Positions 48,301 to 50,898 of a DNA stretch of 64,000 nt are shown in pieces. Position 1 is the first letter of the stretch; each line of letters begins with the position of its first letter. The notes under the pieces were generated by a model, which was not told where the DNA came from, ran no database searches, and saw nothing but the letters and a program-made list of their open reading frames with translations. The DNA comes from Saccharina japonica (lineage: Eukaryota; Sar; Phaeophyceae; Laminariales; Laminariaceae): contig MEHQ01002976.1 of NCBI GenBank assembly GCA_008828725.1, positions 124,001-188,000 on the forward strand. The letters run 5' to 3'. The position numbers and the translations under genes were made by a program.

Positions 48301-49329
48301 CGAACTCGGTCTCCTGAGTGACGGTAAAAGAGAGTTGAAAACATCAGGCTGAGAGTCGCCAAGGGCATTGCGAGAGCATTTCATATACGATATATATTTT
48401 TTACAAATACTACGATTACTGCTGTACGTCCTAACCGAACTTTACCCTAGCCCCCATCCTCGAGCTTGATCGATTGAATGTACAGTCGATGCTCAGGCTT
48501 GCAAGCTTTGTGGTGCGTCGGCCGTACGTGTTGTACTGTACATTTACGTTCGTGGTGAACGCTACGACTGCTATACTGCTGTAGGTCGGAGACTCGCCTC
48601 GATGATGCCAGCCGCGGGCAGTTTAAAATCGGACGGCTGTGCCAACAATCGTGCATATTTCTTCTTTGAAAAAAAATGTCGACGGTTTATTGAGAAGAAC
48701 AAAGCGTATGGTCGCTTCTTCTTCGTCGGCCGGCCTTAACGAGCTGCTGCAGCTGAGGACGGGAACACGCTACGACTACGGGGAACGACGACACTACGGT
48801 CTGTTCTGTGCTACGCACGTGACAGTCTCAACGCGTGCCCTCCTTCCAGCAACTCTGCCCTGAAACCCAGTCGGGAATCGGAAGCCTTCCTACATACCTG
48901 GTAAAAAGTTACGCGCTTTGCTCATGAAGCGCGCGAACCGTCACCCGAAACACTCGACTCCAACGTCTAACCCGTGCTATTCAACACTTAAATCTAGTAC
49001 CTGGTACGTACGTACGTACTCGTGCGACGTACAAATACACACCAGGTGCGATACGAGTTTCTCATGCCACCAGCATGCGCCACGAGCACTTGCGTGAAAC
49101 ACACCTGTTCCCCGTTAATAACCACGATCCGGTTTGGCCGTTTGGCCAAGTCGTAGACCGTGCTCTTCCCTGCCGCCCAGCCGGGTGGGTTTGACGGCGG
49201 CTTACGCAGCTTTCCCGGCGTCCTCCCGCAGAGGAAGTCCCATTGGCGCTTTGGATTAGCCCCCGGCGTGTCCGAAGCTTCTAATTTTCCTCCCGAACCC
49301 TCCTCGTCGGCATCCGGCCCCGACGCCAT
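207..49329 (-). CDS. P4-type ATPase (phospholipid flippase), 23-exon gene model, 3' end beyond the window
   Basis: P4 ATPases flip phospholipids from the outer to the cytosolic leaflet of membranes, usually with a CDC50-type partner, using an aspartyl-phosphate intermediate. Motifs appear in family order across exons: RTAKY before TM1 (exon 2), DGETNLK in the actuator domain (exon 5), IPISLYV in TM4 (exon 9), SDKTGTLT with the phosphorylated Asp near residue 556 (exon 11), SPDDEALV (exon 14), KGAD (exon 15), TGDK (exons 18/19), GDGANDV (exon 22) and ASDYAIAQF then TM5 (exon 23). Placed exons give about 1,210 residues if one copy of exons 6-9 is used; the family usually has 1,100-1,400. PISL instead of PEGL and DGET instead of TGES mark the P4 class. 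Two low-complexity insertions enlarge the cytosolic domains. One exon is missing near the N gap and the C-terminal TM6-10 region is outside. Exon edges are inferred by eye from GT/GC-AG sites and phase. Confidence 0.93.
621..785 (+). repeat. Family D dispersed repeat (G run leader)
   Basis: A G run, then ATGTCGTCGTGCATGGCCGC, ACCCTCGCATTCCTACAATG and CAGGCATTGCTTGCACCAAG. It is the same text as at 5518, 22365, 32075, 41385, 57525 and 58795. No open frame is shared between copies. Confidence 0.8.
1242..1318 (-). CDS. Flippase exon 22 (GDGAND hinge)
   Basis: Two bases plus 25 codons: [16 protein letters not shown], then GISGQEGMQ. The first Gly codon is completed by the missing exon. The acceptor is GGTAG|GC and the donor CAG|GTGATG. 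Confidence 0.95.
1685..1796. repeat. F-family GGGTC block interrupted by the assembly gap
   Basis: GGCTATTCACGGGTCGAGTC and TGTTGGGTCGGGTCAGGCAG, then GACCCGACCC running into N. Confidence 0.75.
1797..2325. other. Assembly gap (529 N), probable site of flippase exon 21
   Basis: A run of N. The segment expected between exon 20 and GDGAND (family form 'C-R-V-x-P-x-Q-K-x-x-V') is found nowhere between 1319 and 2645. It should begin in phase 0 and end with one extra base. The left flank of the gap is a GGGTC/GACCC repeat that probably broke the assembly. Confidence 0.9.
2646..2806 (-). CDS. Flippase exon 20 (P domain, VIDG)
   Basis: Two bases plus 53 codons. [11 protein letters not shown], then [12 protein letters not shown] and VALLRAAQ. 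'LVIDG' is the conserved strand before the CCRVSP region. The acceptor is CCGCAG|AT and the donor CAG|GTGAAA. Confidence 0.88.
3000..3240. repeat. Degenerate ACTATTAGTAAGTCATT minisatellite
   Basis: ATACTATTAGTAAGTCATT and variants recur about twelve times in the intron between exons 19 and 20. Confidence 0.85.
3549..3679 (-). CDS. Flippase exon 19 (post-TGDK), GC donor
   Basis: One base, 43 codons and one base. [15 protein letters not shown] follows TGDK, matching 'TGDKxETAINI'. The acceptor is ATCAG|GGA. No GT is available at the end; GAAG|GCAAGA is a GC donor, and its left-over G plus AT from exon 20 makes the Asp of ED|FLSTC, so the phase supports it. The insert [16 protein letters not shown] is hydrophilic. 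Confidence 0.85.
3868..3912 (-). repeat. Diverged copy of the exon 19 acceptor edge in the upstream intron
   Basis: Plus-strand GATGTTGACCCCGGTTTCCT matches GATGTTGATCGCGGTTTCCT of exon 19. On the minus strand it reads TTGCAG|GGAGGAAACC, retaining an AG with a context at least as good as the real ATCAG|GGAGGAAACC. Confidence 0.8.
4934..5042. mobile_element. Family B palindromic element
   Basis: GGTGGACCATAGTAAATAGG at the left and CCCTATTCACTTTGGTCCCT at the right are inverted repeats around an AT-rich centre with CAAATATCGTTGTTAC. About 110 bases with no coding capacity. Confidence 0.75.
5272..5490. mobile_element. Two adjacent family B elements
   Basis: GATCATAGTGAATAGGACC and GGTGGACCATAGAAAATAGA begin the two elements. 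TAGGTCCCTATTTGTTATGG and GTAGGTCCCTCTTTACTATG end them. Confidence 0.72.
5512..5705 (+). repeat. Family D dispersed repeat
   Basis: GTACTCATGTTGTGCACGGC after a G run, ACCCTCGCATCCCTACAATG, CCAACCAGGCAGACATTGCT, and GAGCTGCATCCTGCTAAGAA at the end. Confidence 0.8.
6213..6319 (-). CDS. Flippase exon 18 (P domain, IEDKLQ and TGDK)
   Basis: 35 codons plus 2 bases. [17 protein letters not shown], then [11 protein letters not shown], both P4 hallmarks. The acceptor is TGGCAG|ATA. The donor is ACAA|GTGAGC, so the Lys of TGDK is split across the junction and completed by the first base of exon 19. Confidence 0.95.
6340..6660. repeat. (CAAA)n then (CAAAA)n microsatellites
   Basis: About 100 bases of CAAA, a mixed zone, then about 90 bases of CAAAA, directly upstream (in gene sense) of exon 18. 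Confidence 0.95.
6690..6865 (-). repeat. Two diverged copies of the exon 18 acceptor edge
   Basis: Near 6697-6740 and 6815-6862 the plus strand reads TCCTCAATCACGCTCGA and TCCTCGATCGCGCTCGA, each followed by a TTATC/TCATC-like stretch. The true edge is TCCTCGATGGCGCTCGA then TCCGATTATCTGCC. In both copies the acceptor AG has become GG, so they are inactive decoys. They sit beyond the CAAA/CAAAA arrays. Confidence 0.75.
6929..6983. repeat. Poly-C run, ~55 bases
   Basis: An uninterrupted C run; on the gene strand it is a G run inside the intron between exons 17 and 18. Confidence 0.95.
7190..7425 (-). repeat. Two family D copies in reverse orientation
   Basis: GGCCGTGCACGACATGAGTA followed by a C run occurs at ~7218 and ~7396. 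GGTGAAAACCCGACATGATC and GCATTGTAAGAATGCGAGGG lie between, in reverse complement to the other members. Confidence 0.78.
8195..8645. repeat. 24-26-base minisatellite, about 18 units
   Basis: TTTGCCTCAAAAGGCGAAAA with ACATA repeats. It is open in several frames on both strands because the unit lacks stops, not because it is coding. Confidence 0.93.
8795..9474 (-). repeat. Three copies of the exon 17 donor edge in the downstream intron
   Basis: The plus-strand core CGCTGACTGACCTCTA at ~8807, CGCCGACTGACCTCTAGAT at ~9248 and CGCTGACCTGACCTCTCT at ~9347 match GGCTGACTGACCTCTAGAT at the real exon end. On the gene strand they read GAG|GTCAGT, GAG|GTCAGT and GAG|GTCAGG, so all keep a donor. The first and third also carry 20-40 bases of exon sequence. 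Confidence 0.85.
8940..9062. repeat. Partial L-family repeat in the flippase intron
   Basis: CATACAGGATGTACATCCTG, then CACACTCAGCTTGCAAAAAT and GAGTTTCGACGAAATCCTC match the right half of the 54.8/55.4 kb repeats. Confidence 0.75.
9475..9567 (-). CDS. Flippase exon 17
   Basis: 31 codons: [20 protein letters not shown], then [10 protein letters not shown], the helical region before GxTAIEDKLQ. The acceptor is GGGCAG|GCA and the donor GAG|GTCAGT. At least three partial copies of its 3' edge and donor lie downstream. Confidence 0.87.
10683..10805 (-). CDS. Flippase exon 16 (N domain end)
   Basis: 41 codons. [19 protein letters not shown] is the P4 'F-A-x-x-G-L-R-T-L' motif, followed by [10 protein letters not shown]. 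The acceptor is CGTAG|TCT and the donor GAG|GTGGGT. The upstream intron carries several degenerate copies of the acceptor edge. Confidence 0.93.
10806..11520 (-). repeat. Degenerate ~180-base array including copies of the exon 16 acceptor edge
   Basis: CCTCGATAGACTAC at the exon 16 start recurs as TCTCGATGTACCAC (~10985), CCTCGATACACTAC (~11156) and CCTCGACAAGACTAA (~11338). Each is followed by related text such as GATGCAGAA and GGGCGGTAGA. Two of the copies keep an AG at the equivalent site. Confidence 0.75.
11845..12292. repeat. GACCC/CGACC foldback block (F family)
   Basis: Starts CTGTTCACGGGTAGGGTCG; a long CGACC pentanucleotide array follows; after GTGAGAGTTTGAAAAGTTTC and CGTGATATTTAAAAAACC it ends near GACTCGCGGGTCGCC. 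The same TTCACGGGT start occurs at 1690 and 45113. Confidence 0.75.
12355..12501 (-). CDS. Flippase exon 15 (KGAD, ATP binding)
   Basis: 49 codons. [19 protein letters not shown], then [16 protein letters not shown]. The Lys of KGAD contacts ATP, and F-x-S-x-R-K-R-M-S-V-I is the P4 form. The acceptor is AAAAG|GTG and the donor GAG|GTACGC, phase 0-0. Confidence 0.95.
12690..12835 (+). mobile_element. SINE body fragment (G family)
   Basis: GGCACGAACCGTAGTGGGGA, GACGCCGGATCTGAGTTACG, and GAAGATAATAAATGGGATGG followed by an A-rich tail. Truncated at its 5' end. Confidence 0.75.
13505..14134 (-). CDS. Flippase exon 14 (N domain with a long low-complexity insert)
   Basis: 210 codons. It begins [19 protein letters not shown] then GFEFINR, the ATP-site 'S-P-D-E-x-A-L-V' region. 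About 160 residues follow that are rich in Ala, Pro, Gly and Ser with a Ser-Gly dipeptide run, ending VTPVSYE. The acceptor is CACAAG|GTA and the donor GAG|GTGGGT inside a GTGG tetranucleotide repeat. The insert looks like a disordered loop in the N domain. Confidence 0.88.
14455..14670. repeat. (TGACTATTAC)n decanucleotide array
   Basis: Repeated ACTGACTATTACTGACTATT with variants; the same unit occurs at 61545-61705 and as its complement at 58138-58620. Confidence 0.93.
15028..15480. mobile_element. Inverted-repeat element, family C, with two nested A elements
   Basis: Ends GACGCATGCTGCGGGAGAGG and CATCTATCGTAGCGCGCGTC form terminal inverted repeats. Two head-to-tail A elements (15239-15395) lie inside. 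There is no coding capacity, so it would be non-autonomous. Confidence 0.7.
15507..15623 (-). CDS. Flippase exon 13 (nucleotide-binding domain)
   Basis: 39 codons. [17 protein letters not shown] is the P4 'F-x-x-x-L-A-L-C-H-T-V' motif. The acceptor is TTGCAG|GAC and the donor GAG|GTACGA, phase 0-0. Confidence 0.93.
16058..16729. mobile_element. Family C inverted-repeat elements interrupted by a foldback element
   Basis: GACGCGTGCTACGGTAGAGG starts the block; TACCTCTATTGTAGCATGCG and GTACCTCTATCGTAGCAAGC end its two parts. The foldback element at 16317-16517 separates them. Confidence 0.65.
16317..16517. mobile_element. Foldback element with a near-perfect central hairpin
   Basis: Ends CTAAGGGCCCGAATTAACG and CGTTAAAACGGGCCCTAAG are inverted repeats. 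The centre has arms 16379-16412 and 16425-16458 (GCACCAGCACCAA against TTGGTGCTGGTGC, then CATTGGTC against GACCAATG) around a 12-base loop. The whole element is one long palindrome of about 200 bases. Confidence 0.85.
17035..17100 (-). other. tRNA-like 3' half
   Basis: On the minus strand, GCAGGTTCGAGTCCTGC forms a perfect 5-bp T arm with a TTCGAGT loop, followed by a 7-base stretch and GCCA. No complementary acceptor 5' strand is found, so this is a fragment or SINE head, not a functional tRNA. A second weaker relative is at 17185-17220. Confidence 0.5.
17262..17402. mobile_element. Family B palindromic element
   Basis: AGTAAATAGGACCTATGGTA at the left and TACTATGGTCCTTCTCCGTA at the right; the centre has AGTATTTTTACTAACAATAC. 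Confidence 0.7.
17850..18030 (+). mobile_element. SINE body fragment (G family), followed by a CA microsatellite
   Basis: GAGGGAAGAAATTGCTGAAA, CCCCGGATCTGAGTGACGAC, and AAATGGGATAGACAAAACAC running into (CA)n. The microsatellite probably grew from the element's tail. Confidence 0.75.
18025..18127. repeat. (CA)n microsatellite
   Basis: An almost pure CA dinucleotide run after a SINE tail. Confidence 0.95.
18420..18613. repeat. Family A sequence expanded into a ~45-base tandem array
   Basis: Repeated TTCAGTTCTGAAAGTACTTG plus GAATGAGTGTGGGACATTTT. The unit equals the right half of the dispersed A element (TTAAGAACTGG ... GGAATTAGTGTGGGATA ... TTCAGTTCTGA). The array stops at the single N. 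Confidence 0.8.
18775..18955 (+). mobile_element. SINE body fragment (G family), duplicate of the 17850 copy
   Basis: The same body as at 17850-18030 within a ~930-base segmental duplication; tail GGGATGGACAAAAAAAAAAC followed by a CACA repeat. Confidence 0.75.
19262..19640. repeat. Second A-derived array, about eight ~43-base units
   Basis: Starts AACCCCTTAAGAACTGGCCA, then repeats TCAGTTCTGAAAGTACTTGG and GTGTGGGACATTTTTTTTCA. It is the counterpart of the 18420 array in the second segmental copy but is twice as long. Confidence 0.8.
19728..19862 (-). CDS. Flippase exon 12 (start of nucleotide-binding domain)
   Basis: 45 codons beginning [10 protein letters not shown] (joined to exon 11 as [12 protein letters not shown], a P4 hallmark) and ending [10 protein letters not shown]. 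The acceptor is CCCCAG|GGT and the donor ACG|GTACGT. A diverged copy of the first ~30 bases and an AG lies in the upstream intron. Confidence 0.9.
20009..20110 (-). repeat. Diverged copy of the exon 12 acceptor edge
   Basis: ATCGCAGCTCGTCCGATTTC at ~20010 matches ATCGCGGCTCGCCCGATCTC in exon 12. The similarity continues into the intron (AACAAAAACGCGGCGGA against AACGAAAA...TAGCGGC, then GCGGTCG in both). On the gene strand the copy keeps GTGTAG|GG as a potential acceptor. Confidence 0.8.
20190..20306. mobile_element. Family B palindromic element
   Basis: GGGAGACCATAGTAAATAGG at the left and CTGTTTACTATGATCCCCCG at the right, with TTAGTAAACG in the middle. Confidence 0.72.
20575..20800. repeat. 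(GATCTGTAT)n minisatellite
   Basis: GATCTGTATGATCTGTATGA repeated about 23 times with small changes, inside the intron between exons 11 and 12. Related flanks (GATCTAGATATTTCA) recur at 31510 and 40990. Confidence 0.93.
21073..21165 (-). CDS. Flippase exon 11 (phosphorylation site DKTGT)
   Basis: 31 codons. [15 protein letters not shown] contains the Asp that is phosphorylated in every P-type ATPase cycle, followed by [15 protein letters not shown] typical of P4. The acceptor is CACAG|GTG and the donor TTG|GTGAGC, phase 0-0. Confidence 0.96.
22104..22181 (-). CDS. Flippase exon 10 (loop before the P site)
   Basis: 26 codons: [16 protein letters not shown], then NLNEDLGQ, the conserved stretch just before the phosphorylation site. 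The acceptor is TTTAG|GAT and the donor CAG|GTAGGG, phase 0-0. It lies only about 25 bases to the left of the duplication boundary and is single copy. Confidence 0.93.
22365..22590 (+). repeat. Family D repeat (copy A; same at ~32065-32290)
   Basis: GTACTCATGTCATGCATGGC, ACCCTCGCATCCGTGCAATG, CGCCGTGAGGTGTACGTTCG and CAACCTACTAAGAACCGCTT. A partial second copy is at 22236-22310. Confidence 0.8.
23163..23370 (+). repeat. Family E dispersed repeat (copy A; same at ~32795-33010)
   Basis: GAGCGCCCTAATGTTGGAAG, GGTGCTCCGTCTCGAAAGGG, then a half copy ending AATGAGTACG-like text before a C run. Other members: 7433-7530, 27752-27870 (37230-37350 in copy B), 43178-43305, 57285-57535. Confidence 0.75.
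23570..23665. mobile_element. Family A inverted-repeat element (copy A; also ~33210-33300)
   Basis: CCCTTAAGAACCGGTCCTCC at the left and GTTTTGCAGTTCCGAACGGG at the right form imperfect inverted repeats. The central ACTACTTGGAATTAGTGGGG is the family core. Other members are near 21229, 25985, 56038 and 63212. Confidence 0.75.
24131..24490. mobile_element. Family C element with a nested A element (copy A)
   Basis: GACGCGTGCTACGATAGAGG at the left and CCTCTATCGTAGTACGCGTC at the right are inverted repeats. TTAAGAACTGGTCCCCCATT, starting near 24328, marks the nested A element. The same structure occurs in copy B at about 33770-34133. Confidence 0.8.
24543..24880. mobile_element. Family B element carrying a nested inverted-repeat insert
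   Basis: The outer ends (GGGGGACCATACTGTGGTAC and the ATTTGGTCCTGATTTATGTG region) belong to family B. Inside, TACAGTACAGGACACCCAAT and TATTAATAGGTGTCCTTTAC with ACTGTA are inverted repeats, also sharing AAGAAACAGG/CCTGTTTCTT. This gives an inner element of about 185 bases at ~24638-24822. Copy B has the same. Confidence 0.7.
24880..25050 (-). CDS. Flippase exon 9, copy A (TM4, PISL motif)
   Basis: 57 codons with [11 protein letters not shown], the same protein as copy B. The acceptor is GGGCAG|TAC and the donor CAG|GTAATA. It leads in phase into exon 10 ([16 protein letters not shown]), the P4 'D-x-x-M-Y' element. Two further copies of its acceptor edge lie upstream in the transcript, against one in copy B. 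Confidence 0.92.
25051..25520 (-). repeat. ~162-base tandem array repeating the exon 9 acceptor (copy A)
   Basis: GACTTGTCCTCCAAGTACTG followed by CCCCACAAAAC occurs at the real exon start (~25036), again at ~25198 and at ~25358. Each array unit also has GTAGGGGTGTACATAAAGGC. The two decoys keep GGGGCAG|TACTTGG exactly. A fourth, degenerate copy is near 25836. Confidence 0.92.
25985..26072. mobile_element. Family A inverted-repeat element (copy A; also ~35473-35555)
   Basis: CCCCTTAAGAACTGGTCCCG at the left, CGACTTGGAATTAGTGTGGG in the middle, CCGGTTCTGAGCGGGTTA at the right. Confidence 0.75.
26647..26862. repeat. 42-base minisatellite, five units (copy A; same at 36129-36344)
   Basis: Units of CCCGAGAAATTACCCGG, AATTACCCATTATCATCGGA and variants, each also containing an internal AATTACC repeat. 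Confidence 0.9.
26896..27006. mobile_element. Family B palindromic element (copy A; same at 36378-36488 in copy B)
   Basis: TTACGGAGGATCATAGTAAA at the left and TTTACTATGGTCCCCCGTGA at the right. The internal CCAAATATTGTTAGTAAA is shared with the other members. Confidence 0.78.
26999..27235. mobile_element. TAGTGCCGG palindromic repeat (copy A; ~36482-36717 in copy B; relative at 15670-15955)
   Basis: TAGTGCCGGTATTGTTGGCT followed by GGCACAGACCGGCACTATAA forms an inverted repeat. Several TAGTGCCGGCTGAG direct copies lie alongside. Confidence 0.65.
28075..28194 (-). CDS. Flippase exon 8, copy A (TM3)
   Basis: 40 codons, the same protein as copy B, acceptor TTGCAG|GCG and donor CGG|GTGAGA. 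Splicing to exon 9 gives [14 protein letters not shown] in phase 0, as expected for the TM3-TM4 loop. Confidence 0.9.
28562..28700. repeat. ~115-base tandem pair (copy A; ~38035-38175 in copy B)
   Basis: GTACGACTTAAGTCGCCGAC with ACTAGTTAGATTAGTCGGAC recurs as GTACGACTTAAGCCAATCAA with ACTAGTTAAATTAGTCGTCC. Both contain short palindromes. Confidence 0.75.
28981..29493 (-). CDS. Flippase exon 7, copy A
   Basis: Second copy of the 171-codon exon: [11 protein letters not shown] at the start, [13 protein letters not shown] and [11 protein letters not shown] at the end, with the same Ala/Gly-rich insert. It reads LPPDATAAS where copy B has LPPGATAAS. The donor is AAG|GTGTGT; the acceptor is uncertain as in copy B. 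Confidence 0.85.
30876..30923 (-). CDS. Flippase exon 6, copy A
   Basis: Same 48-base exon as in copy B, identical at residue level, with the same acceptor (GCGCAG) and donor (GAA|GTGATA). Because exon 9 of copy B ends in phase 0 and this exon starts in phase 0, reading through both units would stay in frame. Confidence 0.58.
31290..31425. repeat. TAAGGCGCATGCC array (copy A; same at ~40775-40905)
   Basis: Seven or eight near-palindromic units such as TTGTAAGGCGCATGCC. Single related units are at 14698 and 63725. Confidence 0.85.
34522..34692 (-). CDS. Flippase exon 9, copy B (TM4, PISL motif)
   Basis: 57 codons, phase 0-0. It runs from [10 protein letters not shown] through [17 protein letters not shown] to QAWFMNQ. 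PISL is the P4 replacement for the PEGL of ion pumps and lines the lipid path. The acceptor is GGGCAG|TAC and the donor CAG|GTAATA. One extra decoy copy of the acceptor lies upstream in the transcript. Confidence 0.93.
34693..34990 (-). repeat. Exon 9 acceptor array, copy B (one unit shorter)
   Basis: The same array as in copy A, but with only one intact decoy (~34840) beyond the true acceptor. The ~160-base length difference accounts for most of the change in offset between the two large duplication units. Confidence 0.9.
37558..37677 (-). CDS. Flippase exon 8, copy B (TM3)
   Basis: 40 codons, phase 0-0. [16 protein letters not shown] is followed by the hydrophobic stretch [16 protein letters not shown], matching the P4 'N-x-x-I' segment and TM3. 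The acceptor is TTGCAG|GCG and the donor CGG|GTGAGA. It has a single synonymous difference from copy A (TCG for TCT). Confidence 0.9.
38459..38971 (-). CDS. Flippase exon 7, copy B (actuator, with Ala/Gly-rich insert)
   Basis: 171 codons. It begins [19 protein letters not shown], the family's 'G-x-V-x-x-E-x-P-x-x-x-L-x-x-F-x-G' block, and ends [16 protein letters not shown], then TGPDTKIMM. Between them lies about 100 residues of Ala-, Gly- and Ser-rich sequence with a run of ten Ala. The acceptor is uncertain: GTGAAG|CCC (phase 0) is used here, TTAAG|GC 23 bases upstream is an alternative. The donor is AAG|GTGTGT. Differs from copy A by Gly for Asp in LPPGATAAS. Confidence 0.85.
40358..40405 (-). 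CDS. Flippase exon 6, copy B (small actuator exon)
   Basis: 16 codons ([16 protein letters not shown]), acceptor GGCGCAG|GCC, donor GAA|GTGATA, phase 0-0. It follows IRQ of exon 5, where P4 proteins have a short variable helix beginning with Ala. The call rests on position, phase and splice sites rather than on strong conservation. An identical exon is in copy A. Confidence 0.6.
41385..41600 (+). repeat. Family D repeat at the right end of duplication copy B
   Basis: A G run, then TAGTCATGTGGTGTGTGACC, CCAACCAGGCAGACATTTCT and GGCGAGCTGCATCGTACTAA. Its left part matches the sequence at the A/B junction. Confidence 0.8.
42185..42793 (-). repeat. 74-77-base tandem array repeating the exon 5 donor edge
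   Basis: TACCTGCCGGATCTTGA at the real edge (42791) recurs at 42714, 42638 and 42564 (as TACCCGCCGGAGCTTGA), and in an outlier at 42190. Each is followed by GGTTTC- or CGTTTC-like exon sequence and by ATCTGCATCATCTGTCCA. On the gene strand the two nearest copies read GGCAG|GTAAAA, close to the authentic CGGCAG|GTAAGA. Confidence 0.93.
42794..42952 (-). CDS. Flippase exon 5 (actuator domain, DGETNLK)
   Basis: 53 codons, phase 0-0. It reads [10 protein letters not shown], then [10 protein letters not shown], then [21 protein letters not shown] carries the dephosphorylation glutamate. The acceptor is TTCACAG|ATC and the donor CGGCAG|GTAAGA. Several copies of the last ~40 bases plus the donor lie downstream. 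Confidence 0.95.
43178..43305 (+). repeat. Family E dispersed repeat
   Basis: GAGCGCCCAAATGTTGGAGG, GTAGGAACGGTGCTCCGACT and CAAATGAGTACGCCCCCTCC. Confidence 0.75.
44095..44564 (-). repeat. Array of about nine copies of the exon 4 donor edge
   Basis: ACCTCTTTCCATGTGA at the real edge recurs at irregular 30-75-base spacing through the intron as ACCTCTTTCC, ATCTCTTTTTATGTGG and similar. One longer copy near 44330-44400 also repeats the exon text GTGCCGATCCC. On the gene strand most read AAAGAG|GTA-like donors. Confidence 0.88.
44565..44672 (-). CDS. Flippase exon 4 (post-TM2, start of actuator domain)
   Basis: 36 codons, phase 0-0. [15 protein letters not shown] is the P4 'E-D-x-x-R-H-x-x-D-x-x-x-N' signature after TM2. 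The exon ends LITWKE, the usual W-K-x-(V)GD region. The acceptor is GCGCAG|ATA and the donor GAG|GTACGT. The downstream intron repeats this donor edge many times. Confidence 0.92.
45105..45335. repeat. GGGTC/GACCC foldback block (F family)
   Basis: CTTTTCACGGGTCATGACCC at the left and GACCCGTGAACAGCCG at the right are inverted repeats. Between them are TTTTTCAAACTCTCACGGGT and GGGTCGG/CGACCC arrays. Confidence 0.78.
45655..45780. repeat. CGTTCGGTATA minisatellite next to the exon 3 donor
   Basis: About eleven units of ACGTTCGGTAT or ACGTTCGGTAC start within 15 bases of the exon 3 donor in the downstream intron. Confidence 0.93.
45793..45879 (-). CDS. Flippase exon 3 (TM2)
   Basis: 29 codons, phase 0-0. 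[18 protein letters not shown] followed by VVCVDAVFM corresponds to the loop after TM1 and to TM2. The acceptor is TTCAG|GTC and the donor ATG|GTGAGT. An 11-base tandem repeat starts just downstream of the donor. Confidence 0.88.
46841..46986. mobile_element. Family B palindromic element
   Basis: CCCCCCATAATATTAGGGGG and AGTAAATAGGACCTTCC at the left; TTACCATGGTCCTCCGTAAT at the right. Confidence 0.7.
47622..47835 (-). mobile_element. SINE body fragment (G family)
   Basis: On the minus strand it ends AAATGGGATGGACAAAAAAA; the plus strand shows CGTATAACTCAGATCCGGGG and CGCGAGAAGATTTCAGCACT. The tRNA head is absent, and a second tail fragment lies at 47985-48035. Confidence 0.75.
48176..48313 (-). 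CDS. Flippase exon 2 (pre-TM1 and TM1), GC donor
   Basis: 46 codons, phase 0 at both ends. It contains [18 protein letters not shown], the conserved R-T-x-K-Y-x-x-x-x-F-x-P block, and the start of TM1 ([12 protein letters not shown]). The acceptor is CTCAG|GAG. No GT fits the end; CAG|GCAAGC is a GC donor and joins in phase to exon 3 to give LQ|VVPSI, as the family requires. The donor lies in a (GCAA)n repeat. Confidence 0.88.
49105..49329 (-). CDS. Flippase exon 1 (N-terminus)
   Basis: 75 codons, phase 0 at the donor. The start is the first in-frame ATG ([11 protein letters not shown]) after an in-frame TAG at 49399-49401. The N-terminal 60 residues are hydrophilic and poorly conserved. The last residues, RIVVINGEQ, match the family's pre-TM1 'R-x-I-x-x-N' segment. 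The donor is CAG|GTGTGT. An additional upstream non-coding exon cannot be excluded. Confidence 0.8.
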
Positions 49330-50832
49330 CCTTCCGTTGAAGTCGGCGCAAGGTGTCGGTCCGAGTTTCGTATCCTCGCCGAGCGCAATCAAGGACCTCT
49401 AGAGCGGGCAGGCTTATTCACTCAGCAGGGAAGCACCGCATGGCTGCCGGCCCGGTGCAGCTTCTGCGTGCGTCTGCTGCTGCTTTCTCTTGTTGTTGTT
49501 TTCGTCGCATTCGTTTATGTCGTCAGCCGATGTGCGGGGGGCTGCGGACAATATTTTGCTCATGACGGTTTCATACAAGCCTTCCAGCGTTTACGAACAC
49601 TACAAAAATGCGGCCCAATCGTCATGCAGGGTGTGTCCTGCACGGTCAAATACAAAAGGCCTATACGGCGATTTTGCAGGACACTCAAAACACGTTAGGG
49701 TAGCGCGAATATTTTATGCGTGGGCTTGAATGCAGTTCCCGATCCTCCTCCGATCTGCTAGGGTGGTGTTCTGCTGTGATGCGTGGGATACAATGTTTTA
49801 ACCGTTTCCCTGTTACTGAACGCTACCATATCTAATAGAAACCCCTATTCAGCGAGATTCGAGGTATCACGAGCTTACGCTGGAAGAACACGATGCTCTT
49901 GCATGTACGATGGCTGGCGATCGTCTGCTCTGCAACAGCGTGGCGTATGAGCATACGCCCGCACTCTTCCCCCCGAGTTTGGAGTAGCAACTATAAATAC
50001 AGCAACTACAAGAGCTCCCGCACAAGCTGCCACAATCGCAGAGCGCGATGGGCCGGGCTGGGCAGCACCGCGACCCACTCGGAGTCCGTTCAAGGTACTG
50101 TACTGCTGTACACAACTGCTCACCTGGCGGCTTCGTACGTAGTTGCTGTGCTATCCCATCCAGAGTGCACTTGTCCCATGTGTTTGCTTGCTTGACCACC
50201 CCCCTAGTGTTAGCGATGCCCGCGATGTCGGTTCCTTCGACCCGTAAGCAAGCATGCCCTCTCTCTGTGCCGTTGCCAAGTTGAACTACTGTTGTACAGT
50301 ATACGCACGCACGCCACCCGTAACAATCGATCAAAACAGGCTACGAGAGTGTACGTGCGTAATCGGTTATGACAGACATACTCGTACGGTACGTACAGGG
50401 CAGCAGTACACGGCGGTGGACAAAAGAGACATGTAGACATGCATGCTGGTATCGTAGACCCGCACTCTTGTGTCTCGCCCAGGGAGTTGGGCGTGCCGAT
50501 TGAAGCGAGTTCAACAGCAGTAACAACGCCGCCGCAGCTACTACAGGTACTCGTGATGTGATGTGTTCGCCTTGACGCGTAGAACCACGTTGGTTTCGAT
50601 TTGCATCCAGCACGAGTAGGACTGACAAACTCCATGGACAGGTGCTACAACTACTCGTACTGCGGTAGGGCAGTTCTGGCGACTTTTGCGCCCCTTAGGT
50701 ACAGCCCTTCAGTACAGCAGTACAGCAGTTACATACCTACGTATATACAGGTACCAGGGTAGCAGTTAAACGGGAGCGCCAACTATTATTAGTATCCAGC
50801 AGGTTGCAAAACATATCGAGGATTAGGGAGAT

Positions 50833-50898
50833 GATAAAAGTGCCCCCGGTGACCCCCGGGGCACTTTAGTTAGCGACGCCCCCCGGGGCACTTTAGCT
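50833..50898. other. Hairpin pair with AAAGTGCCCC arms
   Basis: AAAAGTGCCCCCGGTGACCC, then GGGGCACTTTA, forms a stem. A second GGGGCACTTTAG follows about 30 bases on. It lies in the region between the divergent flippase and HDAC genes; no function is assigned. Confidence 0.6.
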
